Shown: positions 25,248 through 34,454 of the stretch, one piece after another
How positions within the stretch are numbered: the stretch's first letter is position 1
Layout of the letters: each line of letters begins with the position of its first letter
DNA from: Cryobacterium aureum
GTDB lineage: Bacteria > Actinomycetota > Actinomycetes > Actinomycetales > Microbacteriaceae
Direction of reading: 5' to 3'
Assembly: GCF_002954245.1 (NCBI RefSeq)
Contig: NZ_PPTG01000025.1
Span: forward strand, 1-64,000
Length of the DNA: 64,000 nt
The notes under the pieces: generated by a model
What the model was told of the DNA's origin: nothing
The model's database searches: none
The model's input: the letters and a program-made list of their open reading frames with translations, nothing else
Translations under genes and position numbers: made by a program

Positions 25248-25952
25248 TTACAACAAACCCTGTATTGGGGGTGTCGGCGGGTTTGAGTGTCGCGGTCGCT
25301 TCGGCGCGACCACATGCTGCAGCGACGCTGACGCTGCAAAAAGCAGCAGCCCGAGCAATACCAGACTTGCGGTCAAAACGACCGATCCAGTGCCGTCTCT
25401 CAGCGGGGCGGCAGCGAACCAATACAGGGTGACGTACGTAGCCGACCATGCCACTGAGGCGGGCGTTGCCCAGGCGAGAAACCGGCGAAATGGAAATCCG
25501 CTCAGGCCCACGACGAAGGGCATCACGGTGCGAAACACCGGCATGAAGCGCGCTGCGAGAATGGCCGGGCCGCCGCGCTCGCTCAGGAACGTGCCGGCCG
25601 ACGCCAGGCGGCCGTGGTCGAATCGTCGGCTCAGGCGTTCGCCCCACCGAGTGCCGCCGGCCCAGCGGCCCAGCAGGTATCCGGCGACTTCGCCGAGCAA
25701 CGAGCCGATCGCGACGACAATTCCGAGTACGACGGATGCCGCGGGGCTGCCCGCTGATGCCGCAGCCAGCAAGACGATGGTGTCGCCAGGCACAAAGAGC
25801 CCGGTGACGATGAACATCTCCAGTGCTGTGGCGGTTCCCGCGATCAGCGTGCGGAGCAGAGGGTCGATCGCTTGGATTGTGTCGAGCCCCCCTCCCGCAA
25901 ATTGGCTCAGCGATTCGAGCCAGTCGGTGATCGAATCTATGAGCCCCTGCAT
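25248..25952 (-). CDS. DedA family membrane protein
   Basis: A 234-residue integral membrane protein of the DedA/SNARE-associated (VTT) superfamily, with about five hydrophobic segments. Family motifs seen are VPGDTIVLLAAASAG, then EVAGYLLGRWAG, and the conserved ARFMPVFRTVMPFVVG loop with its Arg. DedA proteins act in lipid-carrier (undecaprenyl phosphate or phospholipid) translocation and membrane homeostasis. It ends 41 bases before the GrpE-like gene on the same strand, so cotranscription with the cluster is possible but not needed for its function. Confidence 0.88.
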   Translation of the reverse strand: MQGLIDSITDWLESLSQFAGGGLDTIQAIDPLLRTLIAGTATALEMFIVTGLFVPGDTIVLLAAASAGSPAASVVLGIVVAIGSLLGEVAGYLLGRWAGGTRWGERLSRRFDHGRLASAGTFLSERGGPAILAARFMPVFRTVMPFVVGLSGFPFRRFLAWATPASVAWSATYVTLYWFAAAPLRDGTGSVVLTASLVLLGLLLFAASASLQHVVAPKRPRHSNPPTPPIQGLL

Positions 25953-26114
25953 GCAGCCATAGTTTCACGAGCGCGCGATGCTCGTTGCCGCCCGATTGGG
26001 GGCCATATTCGAGTGCGGCGCGAAGTCGACCAGCCATTTTGGCGCGCACACCGTGGCTACGACATTGGTGACGAGCCCTGCAGATTTCGATTTCGGCACC
26101 TCTCGTGTTCCCGG

Positions 26115-26400
26115 CTGACCGCGGTTACCGACCCCACCGGCAGTTTCGCGATGGCTTACGATTCTTGCCGCAAGGCTCTGTCGGCTGTACTCGAGAACCC
26201 GCGGCTCCGGGCAACGACGAAAGGGGGTCACAAGGCGGTGGAGGAAGCCGTTCGGGCGCAACTCGTACCGCCAAAGAAAGCCGAGCTTGATGGATTCGGC
26301 TGGATGCGCATACTGCGAAACAACACCCAGTATCCGTTCCTCGAGAAACCCCTGGCTGATCTCGGCAAGCTCTCCGCCCGCAAGTCGAGCTCAGCGGCCT
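26115..26400 (+). pseudogene. Remnant of a HEPN-domain gene
   Basis: A plus-strand frame around 26115-26400 encodes DPTGSFAMAYDSCRKALS, then KGGHKAVEEAVRAQL and RILRNNTQYP. These blocks match, in order, HEPN-domain proteins of the type often paired with nucleotidyltransferases or acting as nucleic acid-linked toxins. There is no plausible start upstream in frame and the sequence loses similarity after about 26400, inside the region next to the LacI gene. I read it as the C-terminal part of a decayed gene. The frame stays open far beyond only because it shadows the LacI gene. Confidence 0.55.
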
Positions 26401-26449
26401 CGCTCTGTTGCCCAGCCATCGCTCGCCCCAGAGACGCGAGCGGCCATCC

Positions 26450-27487
26450 CTACTTCGCAGTCCACTCAAAATCACTGCTGGCGCGCACACACAAGGTGGG
26501 CGCGAGCCGAACCGACTCCACCCGGTCGGCATTGAGTACGCCGAGGAGCAGCTTGACGGCCTCCCGGCCAATGTCGAGCATCGGTGACCTCACCGACGAC
26601 AGAGCGATGGGCAGTTGCGCAGCCAGCGACGTGTCGTTGAATCCCACAATCGCCAGTTCCCTGCCTACCAGCAGACCAAGAGAATTCGCCGCGCCCATGG
26701 CGCCGATGGCGGCGAAGTCGTTGACGGCAAAGATCGCGCTCGGGCGACGATCTGTGTTGCGCAGAATAGTCTCGGCCGCGGTCCGACCGCCCATCGTGTC
26801 AAATGGAGCCCAAACAATCGCGCTCTCGGGAATCGCCCCGCCAAGAGCGCGAAAACGTGCGACGAAACCGCTGGTTCGATCGACCGCGGTGCTGGCATAT
26901 TTCTCACCGGCGATGACGGAGACAACTCGGTGGCCTCGGTCCCACAGGTGCTGGGCCACGAGTGCGCCGCCGAGAGTGTCGTCGCAGGTCGCCGAGGTGA
27001 ATCCGGCAACCGCGCGGTTCATGAGTACGAAGGGCACCTGGCGTGCGGTGAGCTCGTCAAGAATGTCCCCATCGAGATGCGCATCACCGATGATCAGGCC
27101 GTCCACCCGCCGCGACAACATCACCTCCACTTTGCGCCGCTGCATCGCCGTATCGTCGCGGGAGTTCATGACGAAGGTGGAATAACTGGCGTCGTCTGCC
27201 GCCTCTTCGATTCCCTCGTACATGACGGCCAGAACGAGGTCCGAGAGGCGCGGAACGATCACGCCGAGCAGACGAGTGCGCCGGGTGCGAAGGCTGGCGG
27301 CCTGGGGGTCGGGGGAGTACCCCACCTTTTTAGCCAAATCCCGCACGCGCTGGGCCGTAGCTGGAGCGGCAGCCCCGCGCGCCGTGTCGGATTCCCCGTG
27401 CAGAATTCGAGACACCGTGGACGGATGCAAACCGAGTTCGGCCGCCAGGTCTTTGAGGGTGACCGACCCCGGTCTGATGTCTGTCAT
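26450..27487 (-). CDS. LacI family transcriptional regulator
   Basis: A 345-residue repressor with the LacI helix-turn-helix at the N terminus (VTLKDLAAELGLHPSTVSRIL) followed by a hinge, and a periplasmic-binding-protein-like effector domain (LLGVIVPRLSDLV, VDGLIIGDAHLDG, AIFAVNDFAAIGAM). ATG 27487 is preferred, with GGAG about 9 bases before it; another ATG lies 21 bases upstream. It is divergent from an asparaginase-led operon, and two palindromes of LacI type lie between the two, so it very likely represses that operon and itself. The inducer is unknown. Confidence 0.92.
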   Translation of the reverse strand: MTDIRPGSVTLKDLAAELGLHPSTVSRILHGESDTARGAAAPATAQRVRDLAKKVGYSPDPQAASLRTRRTRLLGVIVPRLSDLVLAVMYEGIEEAADDASYSTFVMNSRDDTAMQRRKVEVMLSRRVDGLIIGDAHLDGDILDELTARQVPFVLMNRAVAGFTSATCDDTLGGALVAQHLWDRGHRVVSVIAGEKYASTAVDRTSGFVARFRALGGAIPESAIVWAPFDTMGGRTAAETILRNTDRRPSAIFAVNDFAAIGAMGAANSLGLLVGRELAIVGFNDTSLAAQLPIALSSVRSPMLDIGREAVKLLLGVLNADRVESVRLAPTLCVRASSDFEWTAK

Positions 27488-27565
27488 GTCGCTGTCTCCA
27501 GTTTCCATTCCCGAGATGAAGCTTGACGCGCCTGCTGATCCCATTCTATAGTTTGAACACCTCAC

Positions 27566-27583
27566 TACCCAAACGATTGGGTA
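27566..27583. promoter_or_regulatory. LacI-type operator O1
   Basis: The near-perfect 18-bp palindrome tacccaaacgattgggta lies about 80 bases upstream of the lacI-type start. It has the central CG and symmetric arms of LacI/GalR operators and matches the second site 3' to it. It probably controls the regulator gene and cooperates with O2 by looping. Confidence 0.8.
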
Positions 27584-27652
27584 GGAGACGTTACTTACCC
27601 GCAACGAAGCGTGCAGTCGGCTGAAACATTGGGTGAATAGCCTTTTATTTCA

Positions 27653-27668
27653 ACCCAATCGATTGGGT
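27653..27668. promoter_or_regulatory. LacI-type operator O2
   Basis: A perfect 16-bp palindrome, acccaatcgattgggt, ends 19 bases before the asparaginase start codon. It shares arms and the central CG with O1. A half site (cattgggtg) lies between the two near 27627-27635. Position at the start of the operon suggests repression by blocking transcription initiation or early elongation. Confidence 0.85.
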
Positions 27669-27687
27669 AACGACTTTCGGAGAAAAC

Positions 27688-28761
27688 ATGACAGATCGTG
27701 CCGGCACTCACGTGGTGCTGCTGGCGACCGGGGGAACGATCTCCTCACGAGCCCACTCAGCCGAAGGTGGTGCCGCTGTCGCGGCGGATGCCGGGTCGCA
27801 AATTCTTGGTGCGCTCACAGCGGCACCGGCCTATCCGGTGCGGGTCATTGATGTCGCCTGTGAGGGGTCGTACCTGCTTACCCTCCATGACATGATCGCG
27901 ATCTGCGCACAGATCAAGATCACCCTCGCCGATCCAACGGTGCGCGGCGTCGTCGTCACTCACGGCACCGACACCATGGAAGAGACTGCGTATCTGGCCG
28001 ACCTCACCCATGACAACCTGAGCCCGGTGGTGTTCACCGGGGCCCAGAAGTCCGCCGACGCAGCCAATCCCGACGGCCCCGCAAATCTGGCCGCTGCAAT
28101 CGCGGTGGCCGGGTCGCCCGCCGCAGCTGGTCTCGGGGCGCTCATCGTCTTTGCCGGCGAAATCTTTGCGGCACGTGGCGTGCGTAAGGCGCAAACCTTC
28201 GCCCTCGATGCCTTCACCAACCCCGATTTCGGCTCGGCGGGTGTCGTGACAACCGTCGGTGACGTCATCATTACCGGCCATAACCAGCGGATGCCGCCAC
28301 TTCCGCTCCCAGCCGGCCCGCGCGACCAGACTTTGCGGGTCGACGTGATCTCTGCCTACCCGGGGGCTGACGGTGTCTTGCTGCGGGCATCCGTTGCTGC
28401 CGGGGCTAGCGGAATTGTGTTGCAGGCGACGGGCAGCGGCAACGCCAACCCCGCCCTGTGCTCCGCCGTCGCCGAAGCCACAGCCCGCGGAACTGTGGTT
28501 GTGACAAGCACACGGGTGAGCGCCGGCCCCGTTATCCCGGTTTATGGTGCCGGCGGGGGGCGCGACCTGGTCGCGGCTGGGGCTATTCCTTCTGGCCTCC
28601 TTCGGCCCTCGCAGTCGATGATTCTGCTGAGCCTGCTCCTGCTGCTCGGCCGCGACCATGACGACATTGCCCAAGCCTTCGCCGTACACGGTGCCGCTCC
28701 AGCACCAGACAAAATCTCCGATTCTCTGTACGTTCACTCCACACGAAAGGCACATTCATGA
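27688..28761 (+). CDS. L-asparaginase/glutaminase family amidohydrolase
   Basis: A 357-residue protein of the bacterial type I/II asparaginase family. The first catalytic Thr is in ATGGTI (T17) and the second site is [10 protein letters not shown] (T94, D95). The family Lys is probably in the RKAQTF block. There is no signal peptide, so it is cytoplasmic. The start has GGAG 6 bases upstream of the ATG. It is first in a LacI-controlled operon with a NodB-type deacetylase, an MFS transporter and two dehydrogenases, so its natural substrate may be an amide other than asparagine. It overlaps the next gene by 4 bases. Confidence 0.88.
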   Translation: MTDRAGTHVVLLATGGTISSRAHSAEGGAAVAADAGSQILGALTAAPAYPVRVIDVACEGSYLLTLHDMIAICAQIKITLADPTVRGVVVTHGTDTMEETAYLADLTHDNLSPVVFTGAQKSADAANPDGPANLAAAIAVAGSPAAAGLGALIVFAGEIFAARGVRKAQTFALDAFTNPDFGSAGVVTTVGDVIITGHNQRMPPLPLPAGPRDQTLRVDVISAYPGADGVLLRASVAAGASGIVLQATGSGNANPALCSAVAEATARGTVVVTSTRVSAGPVIPVYGAGGGRDLVAAGAIPSGLLRPSQSMILLSLLLLLGRDHDDIAQAFAVHGAAPAPDKISDSLYVHSTRKAHS

Positions 28762-29648
28762 AGAAAGATATTCAAATCGCATTTGGAGTGGACGTCGACG
28801 CTGTCGCCGGAATGCTCGGCTCCTACGGCGGTGAAGACTCCCCGTGCGATATTTCCCGCGGCATGTTCAGCGGCGAAGTTGGGGGCCCGAGACTTATTCG
28901 CCTGTTCGACAAGTACGACCTGCCCGCCACCTGGTTCGTTCCGGGGCATTCAATCGAGACTTTCCCTGAGCTGACCCGAATGATCGTCTCTGCGGGCCAC
29001 GAGATTGGTGTGCACGGGTACTCCCACGAGAACCCGATTGCCATGACCCGTGAGCAGGAAACCGCCATCCTTGACCGCTCCATTGAACTGATCGAGAACG
29101 TATCGGGCCGCCGGCCCACGGGGTACGTCGCCCCGTGGTGGGAGTTCTCCTCGGTGACCAATGAAATTCTGCTCGAACGCGGCATCAAATATGACCACTC
29201 GCTCATGCACAATGACTTCGAGCCGTACTACGTGCGCGTTGGTGACAGCTGGAAGAAGATCGACTACGCCAAGGACGCCCAGACCTGGATGGAGCCGCTC
29301 GTACGCGGCACCGAGACCGACCTCGTCGAGATTCCCGCCAACTGGTACCTCGATGACCTGCCGCCGATGATGTTCATCAAGGCCGCCCCGAACTCGCACG
29401 GTTTCGTGAACCCGCGCGATATCGAGCAGATGTGGAAAGACCAGTTCGACTGGGTCTACCGAGAAATGGATCAGGCCGTCTTCACGATGACGATCCACCC
29501 CGACGTCTCAGGACGACCGCAAGTGCTCCTCATGCTCGAGCGCCTCATCGAGCATTTCAACTCCCACGAAGGCGTCAGCTGGAACACCTTCGACCAGATT
29601 GCAGATTCGTTCCTCGCCCGTTCCCCCCGAAAGGTCCTCTCCGCATGA
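28758..29648 (+). CDS. NodB-type polysaccharide deacetylase/amidohydrolase
   Basis: A 296-residue protein of the carbohydrate esterase 4 (NodB) superfamily. The metal and catalytic Asp are expected in FGVDVDAV at the N terminus, and the His pair in [10 protein letters not shown] (about 90). [14 protein letters not shown] and [10 protein letters not shown] follow at the positions of motifs 3 and 5. It has no export signal and resembles the cytoplasmic PuuE-like subgroup, whose members hydrolyse small C-N bonds rather than polymer acetyl groups. It is coupled to the asparaginase gene by a 4-base overlap and to the MFS gene by another. Confidence 0.82.
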   Translation: MKKDIQIAFGVDVDAVAGMLGSYGGEDSPCDISRGMFSGEVGGPRLIRLFDKYDLPATWFVPGHSIETFPELTRMIVSAGHEIGVHGYSHENPIAMTREQETAILDRSIELIENVSGRRPTGYVAPWWEFSSVTNEILLERGIKYDHSLMHNDFEPYYVRVGDSWKKIDYAKDAQTWMEPLVRGTETDLVEIPANWYLDDLPPMMFIKAAPNSHGFVNPRDIEQMWKDQFDWVYREMDQAVFTMTIHPDVSGRPQVLLMLERLIEHFNSHEGVSWNTFDQIADSFLARSPRKVLSA

Positions 29649-31051
29649 AACTGAAATCCCCCACCCTCGATCTCACGGCGGCGACCGTCAATGAGAAGCG
29701 TCGTTTTCCCGCCTTCAGCGTGAAGCAGACCCGCACCGCCACGATTCTGGCGCTGTTGGCCTGGACCGTTGCCGTCTTCGACTACGGACTGTTCGGCACC
29801 CTCCTTCCTGCCATGCAGGAATCCTTCGGGTGGACAGCGCCGGAAGCCTACGCGATCAACACCTGGATCGCCGTGGGCACCGCGATCGTGTGCTTCGGTG
29901 TCGGCCCGGTCATCGACCGCCTCGGACGCCGCAAGGGCATGATGGTCACCGTCGGTGGTACGGCCATCGTCTCCGGTCTTACCGCCATCATCCCCACCGG
30001 AATGGCCTTCCTCAGCAGTGGCTTGCTCGTGATCGTGCGTTCCTTTGGCGGTCTCGGGTTCTCCGAGCAGGCCGTCAACGCGACCTACATGAACGAGGTC
30101 TACCAGGTCACCGAAGACGAGAAGAAGCGCAAGCGCCCCGGCTTTAGCTACTCCTTCATTCAGGGCGGCTGGCCGCTCGGCTTTCTGCTCGCGAGCGCGC
30201 TCGCGCTCGCCTTCCTGCCGACCCTGGGCTGGCGTGCCCTCTACCTGATGGCTACCATCCCCGCCGCGCTTATCGTGTGGGCCATCGCGCGCAAGCTCAA
30301 AGAAACTCCTCAGTTCGAACTGCACAGTGAACTCACCCGCCTCGAGAAGGCCGGGCGCACGGAAGAGGCCCACCTGCTCGCCGGGTCGTATGGCGTCGAG
30401 CACTCCTCGACCGCACCGCTCAAGCTCATCTGGGAGCCGAAGCTGCGCCGCAACACGATCGTGTTCTCGCTCGCCTGGATCTTCAACTTCATGGGCATCA
30501 TGATCTTCAGCATTCTGGGAAGCTCCGTGCTCAAGAACGCCAAGGGCGTCGAACTCTCCGATGCCTTCTGGATGCTCATCGTCATCAACGCCCTGGCCTA
30601 CTTCGGCTACGTGTTTCACGGGTGGCTCGGCGACAAGATCGGCCGCAAGCGCACCATCATCAGCGGCTGGCTTCTCGCATCGGTCGCCTTCACCATCATG
30701 TTGAGCCCCCTCGCTAACAGCCCCGTGACCATCGTCGCGAGCTTCGGCGCCGGCCTCTTCTTTCTCGTTGGCCCGTACGCGGCTATTCAGTACTTCATGG
30801 CGGAGTGCTACCCGGTGAGCTGCCGCGCCACCGGCACGGCGTTCATCGGCGCGATGAGCCAGCCCGGAATCGTCATCGGCGGCGCGCTCTTCACCGCCGT
30901 CGCTGCCGGAGCCAACACGGGAGCCGCCGCGCTCTGGGTTGGCGCCCTCGGCACCCTTATCTCGGGTGTACTGATGTTCGCCGCCAAGCCCATGGCAGAA
31001 GCTCCGCTCGCCATCGAGTCGGAGAACGAGCTGAAAGGCCAGCGTGCCTGA
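29645..31051 (+). CDS. MFS transporter (sugar/organic acid type)
   Basis: A 468-residue major facilitator with about 12 transmembrane helices. The family loop motif is present between helices 2 and 3 ([14 protein letters not shown]) and repeated in the second half ([15 protein letters not shown]). ATG at 29645 was chosen because it overlaps the deacetylase stop (ATGA); the longer frame lies within that gene. A central cytoplasmic loop (about 215-260) separates the halves. It probably imports the substrate processed by the operon enzymes. Confidence 0.9.
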   Translation: MKLKSPTLDLTAATVNEKRRFPAFSVKQTRTATILALLAWTVAVFDYGLFGTLLPAMQESFGWTAPEAYAINTWIAVGTAIVCFGVGPVIDRLGRRKGMMVTVGGTAIVSGLTAIIPTGMAFLSSGLLVIVRSFGGLGFSEQAVNATYMNEVYQVTEDEKKRKRPGFSYSFIQGGWPLGFLLASALALAFLPTLGWRALYLMATIPAALIVWAIARKLKETPQFELHSELTRLEKAGRTEEAHLLAGSYGVEHSSTAPLKLIWEPKLRRNTIVFSLAWIFNFMGIMIFSILGSSVLKNAKGVELSDAFWMLIVINALAYFGYVFHGWLGDKIGRKRTIISGWLLASVAFTIMLSPLANSPVTIVASFGAGLFFLVGPYAAIQYFMAECYPVSCRATGTAFIGAMSQPGIVIGGALFTAVAAGANTGAAALWVGALGTLISGVLMFAAKPMAEAPLAIESENELKGQRA

Positions 31052-31808
31052 ACCCCGCGTCGCGATAATCACCGGAGCCGCTAGCGGCATCGGCCGGGCC
31101 CTCGCCGTGCACTACGCCGGTCAGGGGGTGCGCAGCATCATCGGTACTTTTCCGGGAGACCCGCATGATCCGCAGGAAACGCTGCGGCTGGTGCAAGCAG
31201 CCGGCGGTGAAACAGTCGTACACGAGGTCGATGTACGCAGTACGGCATCCGTCGATGCCTTCGCGCAGCGGGCCGTCGACGAGTATGGGCGGCTCGATTA
31301 TGCGGTTGCGAATGCGGGCATCCTACGTAATTCGTCCCTCACCGAGATGACGGATGTTCGTTGGACCGACATGCTCGACGTCGACCTCACCGGTGTGCTA
31401 CGCACGCTGCGAGCTGCAGCCGATCGCATGACCGAGGGCGGTGCGATGGTGGCGACCTCGTCCATCGCCGGTGGGGTCTACGGGTGGGAAGGCCACGCGC
31501 ACTATGCAGCGGCGAAAGCCGGCGTACTTGGCCTGATCCGCAGTGTGGCCGTGGAACTGGGACCACAGGGAATTCGCGCCAATGCGGTCATTCCAGGACT
31601 CATCGAAACCCCGCAGTCACTCGACCCGGTAAATTCACTCGGCCCCGACGGTCTCGCTCAGGCCGGCAAGGACATTCCGTGGGGTCGTGTCGGCACGCCG
31701 GCCGAGGTGGCGAGCGTCATCGCGTTTCTCACCTCGGCAGATGCCGGTTACGTCACCGGCCAGTCCCTCATCGTCGACGGCGGACTCACCGTGAAAATGA
31801 GAGCCTGA
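31044..31808 (+). CDS. Short-chain dehydrogenase/reductase 1
   Basis: A 254-residue classical SDR. The nucleotide-binding motif TGAASGIGR lies near residue 10, NAGI follows in the middle, the catalytic Ser is in VATSSIAGG, and the YxxxK motif is YAAAKAG. A GTG start at 31044 overlaps the MFS stop by 8 bases. The C terminus ([12 protein letters not shown]) is the usual SDR ending. It should oxidise or reduce a hydroxyl of the imported compound using NAD(P). It is followed after 2 bases by a second SDR. Confidence 0.92.
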   Translation: MPEPRVAIITGAASGIGRALAVHYAGQGVRSIIGTFPGDPHDPQETLRLVQAAGGETVVHEVDVRSTASVDAFAQRAVDEYGRLDYAVANAGILRNSSLTEMTDVRWTDMLDVDLTGVLRTLRAAADRMTEGGAMVATSSIAGGVYGWEGHAHYAAAKAGVLGLIRSVAVELGPQGIRANAVIPGLIETPQSLDPVNSLGPDGLAQAGKDIPWGRVGTPAEVASVIAFLTSADAGYVTGQSLIVDGGLTVKMRA

Positions 31809-31810
31809 AA

Positions 31811-32521
31811 ATGCAACAGAACCTTACTGGGCGCGGCGTCGTCGTGACCGGCGGCAGCAGCGGAATCGGCCGGGCCATCGCTGAAGCGTTCATCGCCAAC
31901 GGCGACCGAGTGATCATACTCGATCGCGCGGGCACCGACGAACTAGCAATCGGCGTCGACGTCTCGCAGGAAGACAGCGTGCGGGAGGCGTTCGCGCTGG
32001 CACGGGAGCGCCTGGGCACTATCGACATCCTGGTCAACAGTGCCGGCCTGCTCACCGAGTCACCGATGCAGGACATGACCCTTGCAATGTGGAACGAGAC
32101 TCTCTCGGTCGACCTCACCGGGGTGTTCCTGTGCTGCCGGGAGGTGGTGGGGGAGATGCGTCAACAGAAATGGGGCCGCATCATCAACATCGCCTCCCAG
32201 CTCGCCATTAAGGGTGGTACCGGCCTGAGTCACTACGCGGCTGCCAAGGCCGGGGTTGTTGCCTTCACGAAATCGCTGGCGCTGGAAGTCGCGGGCGACA
32301 ATGTACTCGTCAACAGCATCGCTCCCGGCCCGATCGAAACCCCGCTCGTGCAGGGCATCTCCGAGGAATGGAAGATTGCCAAGCGCGCCGAGCTGCCCCT
32401 CGGGCGGTTCGGCAGCGCGGCCGAAGTCGCCCCCACAGCGCTGCTGCTCGCTAGCGAGCCCGGAGGAAACCTCTACGTGGGGCAAACCCTGGGGCCAAAT
32501 TCCGGCGATGTGATGCAATAA
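31811..32521 (+). CDS. Short-chain dehydrogenase/reductase 2
   Basis: A 236-residue classical SDR with TGGSSGIGRA at the N terminus, NSAG, the catalytic Ser region INIASQLA, and YAAAKAG. It is slightly shorter than its neighbour. The ATG at 31811 is used because it lies 2 bases after the stop of SDR 1. Two different SDRs in one operon suggest two successive redox steps or two stereoisomers of one substrate. It is the last clear member of the LacI-controlled operon. Confidence 0.9.
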   Translation: MQQNLTGRGVVVTGGSSGIGRAIAEAFIANGDRVIILDRAGTDELAIGVDVSQEDSVREAFALARERLGTIDILVNSAGLLTESPMQDMTLAMWNETLSVDLTGVFLCCREVVGEMRQQKWGRIINIASQLAIKGGTGLSHYAAAKAGVVAFTKSLALEVAGDNVLVNSIAPGPIETPLVQGISEEWKIAKRAELPLGRFGSAAEVAPTALLLASEPGGNLYVGQTLGPNSGDVMQ

Positions 32522-32552
32522 CGCGGCCCATCCGGCCAGTTAGGAACCCACA

Positions 32553-32909
32553 GTGTGCGGAGCATGCGGTACGACGGTCTATCCCGACGCGGTGATGGGC
32601 GACGAACACACCTTGAGAAAGCGGATGTTGGTGGCACAGACGGTGACCGCCGTCTGTGCCGGGTTGCCCGGCACACCCCGCATTGCGGCGCTCGCCGCCG
32701 GGTGGTCGGTCACCAGTACCACCGGCTCGATTGCCTTGTGCCCCACGGTGGCAGATGTCTGGCTTGCTGTTCTCATTCGAAGCGGACCGCACCTTCACCA
32801 GTCACTCGAGGCTCGGGCGCAAGCTGAGGACCCTGACGGTTTCGCTGCGCAGGTTCTTGCCCTTGGCCTGCACCTAGCGCGGCAGCGACCGTCTGTCGGC
32901 GCGCAATAA
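32553..32909 (+). CDS. Small Cys-containing hypothetical protein
   Basis: A 118-residue protein beginning MCGACG, a knuckle seen at the start of several small actinobacterial proteins. Two further single Cys lie at about 35 and 63. No membrane segment or recognised domain. GTG start at 32553. It follows the SDR gene by 31 bases on the same strand, so it may be read through from that operon. I cannot assign a function. Confidence 0.5.
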   Translation: MCGACGTTVYPDAVMGDEHTLRKRMLVAQTVTAVCAGLPGTPRIAALAAGWSVTSTTGSIALCPTVADVWLAVLIRSGPHLHQSLEARAQAEDPDGFAAQVLALGLHLARQRPSVGAQ

Positions 32910-32936
32910 TGAGAGAGCACTGAAAGAGGGCTGACC

Positions 32937-33854
32937 ATGGATCTTGGCGTTGGGATACCGATCCCAGAAAACGAGCCAACGCTGTTTCATTACACGAATG
33001 CGCAGGGACTGATCGGGATTGTCCAGAACCGCGAGCTGTGGGCCACCGAGACCAACTTTCTTAATGACCCCTCAGAGGTTACCTTCGCAAGCGCCGTGCT
33101 GGTGTCGCTTCTGAGAGAGCGTTTTCTCGATGCCAGCGCGAACGAGCGCAGCACCATAAGTGCCACCATCGCCCTGCTTGAGAAGTCCTACGTCGATCCA
33201 AACACGCCTGATCAGTACCGGGAAGACCGTACTTTTATCACGAGCTTTTCTCGCTCCGACCAGAGCTTGACGCTTTGGAGAATGTACGCTCGACAAAATG
33301 GTTTCAGCATCGGGTTCGATGAGGTGCGGCTTTTAGAGTGGATGGGACAGAGCTTCCCGTCGCCGTCTGATCGTGAAAATGCTGATCTTGAGAAAATGGA
33401 ACGGCTGGACGCACTCATAGAGAACTACCACCTTGAGGCAAGAATTCAAGACGTCTCCTATGGGGCTGCGCATGTTGAGTCGATACTTCACGATCTATTG
33501 CAAGTGAGTCTTGACAACCCCAACCATGACCTGCAGGAGTCTCTCGTCAGGGAAGTCCTGAAGACGCTTTCGGCGGTGAAACACGATGCCTACGCCGACG
33601 AAAAGGAAGCCCGAATGCTGGTGCAGGCGCAGCATAACGCCAGCGATCCGAGTATCCGCGCGTCCGCGAGCGGATCATTGGTCGCCTACCGCAAGGTTGT
33701 CTTCCCATTCGAGGCTCTTCGAAGCATTACGATCGCGCCGGGCGGCAATGTTTCTCAGACTCGGCACGGTCTTGGATCCCTCCTGACTACCGGCGCGCGC
33801 GGGGCCTGGGGCCACGTGGATATCAGGGAATGCGATATTCCGTTCACATGGTGA
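32937..33854 (+). CDS. DUF2971 family protein
   Basis: A 305-residue protein with the DUF2971 pattern: LFHYTNAQGLIGI at about 17, LWATETNFLNDPSE, and the mid-protein block FITSFSRSDQSLTLWRMYA with GFSIGF. These blocks line the pocket of this ADP-ribosyltransferase-like looking family, which is frequent on mobile and defence-linked DNA. No partner gene is visible. The ATG at 32937 gives a normal family length. Its codon use looks less GC-biased than the operon upstream, consistent with acquisition. Confidence 0.75.
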   Translation: MDLGVGIPIPENEPTLFHYTNAQGLIGIVQNRELWATETNFLNDPSEVTFASAVLVSLLRERFLDASANERSTISATIALLEKSYVDPNTPDQYREDRTFITSFSRSDQSLTLWRMYARQNGFSIGFDEVRLLEWMGQSFPSPSDRENADLEKMERLDALIENYHLEARIQDVSYGAAHVESILHDLLQVSLDNPNHDLQESLVREVLKTLSAVKHDAYADEKEARMLVQAQHNASDPSIRASASGSLVAYRKVVFPFEALRSITIAPGGNVSQTRHGLGSLLTTGARGAWGHVDIRECDIPFTW

Positions 33855-33874
33855 TCACTTCGACGCCACCAAGA

Positions 33875-33982
33875 AACGGGCACCTCGATTGCCGTAACCC
33901 CGGTTAGATCACTCGAGATGTTCAGCTGTCCATAGCCATAGTTTCCGCCAGCCACCACGGTGCCGTCGAGCGTCGTCAGAAG
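33875..33982 (-). pseudogene. Fragment of an RCC1-like repeat gene
   Basis: On the minus strand a stretch encodes LDGTVVAGGNYGYGQLN followed by LTGVTAIEVPV. This matches one RCC1-type repeat (DGTVVAWG-N-YGQLN, then DLTGVTAIA) of bacterial surface repeat proteins. Only about one repeat remains and there is no start codon or further repeats. It is debris of a lost gene. Confidence 0.5.
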
Positions 33983-33989
33983 CTGTTGG

Positions 33990-34454
33990 CACAGGCTGAG
34001 GCTTGAGCCTACGTCCGCTTGTGCCCATTTGTCCCCGGCGGGATTACTGGCGTTTTGTCGGCGGGCTACTGCGCTTTCGCACCCGCTTGTGGAGCGTCTC
34101 GAGACAGCCACGGATGAACGCGAGCCCGTCAGTGAGACGCTTCGTCGACCAAGAGCAGGCAACAAACGTGGCAGTCTGACGGCTTGTTCCAATGCCAGGA
34201 GCCTTAGCGCCGCTAGTGCTTAGAGGTCTGCGGTGGTGCTGCGGGCCACGACATAGCTAGCGCATCGGGAATGTCTTGGGGGATGCCGACGCGCTCGGGT
34301 GGAATTGCGAAACGAGGAGGCGTTCGTTGGCCAGTAATTCTTGAAGGCCCGAATTCTTGCTCGGGCGTCAGCCGTTCGCGCAGGAGTCGGTCTGCTGGTT
34401 CACGGTTGATCGTTAAGCGTTCAGTCCGCGCTTGGATGGTCGGTAGCAGCCAGG
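33990..34454. other. Stretch without recognisable genes
   Basis: About 460 bases between the DUF2971/RCC1 remnant and the 3' end of hipA. Short open frames exist on both strands (for example minus 34213-34554, which runs into hipA), but none shows family motifs or a good ribosome site. It appears to be part of the same scrap-rich zone. Confidence 0.5.

Noticed and set aside
29471..31090. A 539-codon frame on the minus strand
   Set aside because: It mirrors the MFS transporter gene and has the charged, low-complexity look of antisense translations (runs of D, E, G, H).
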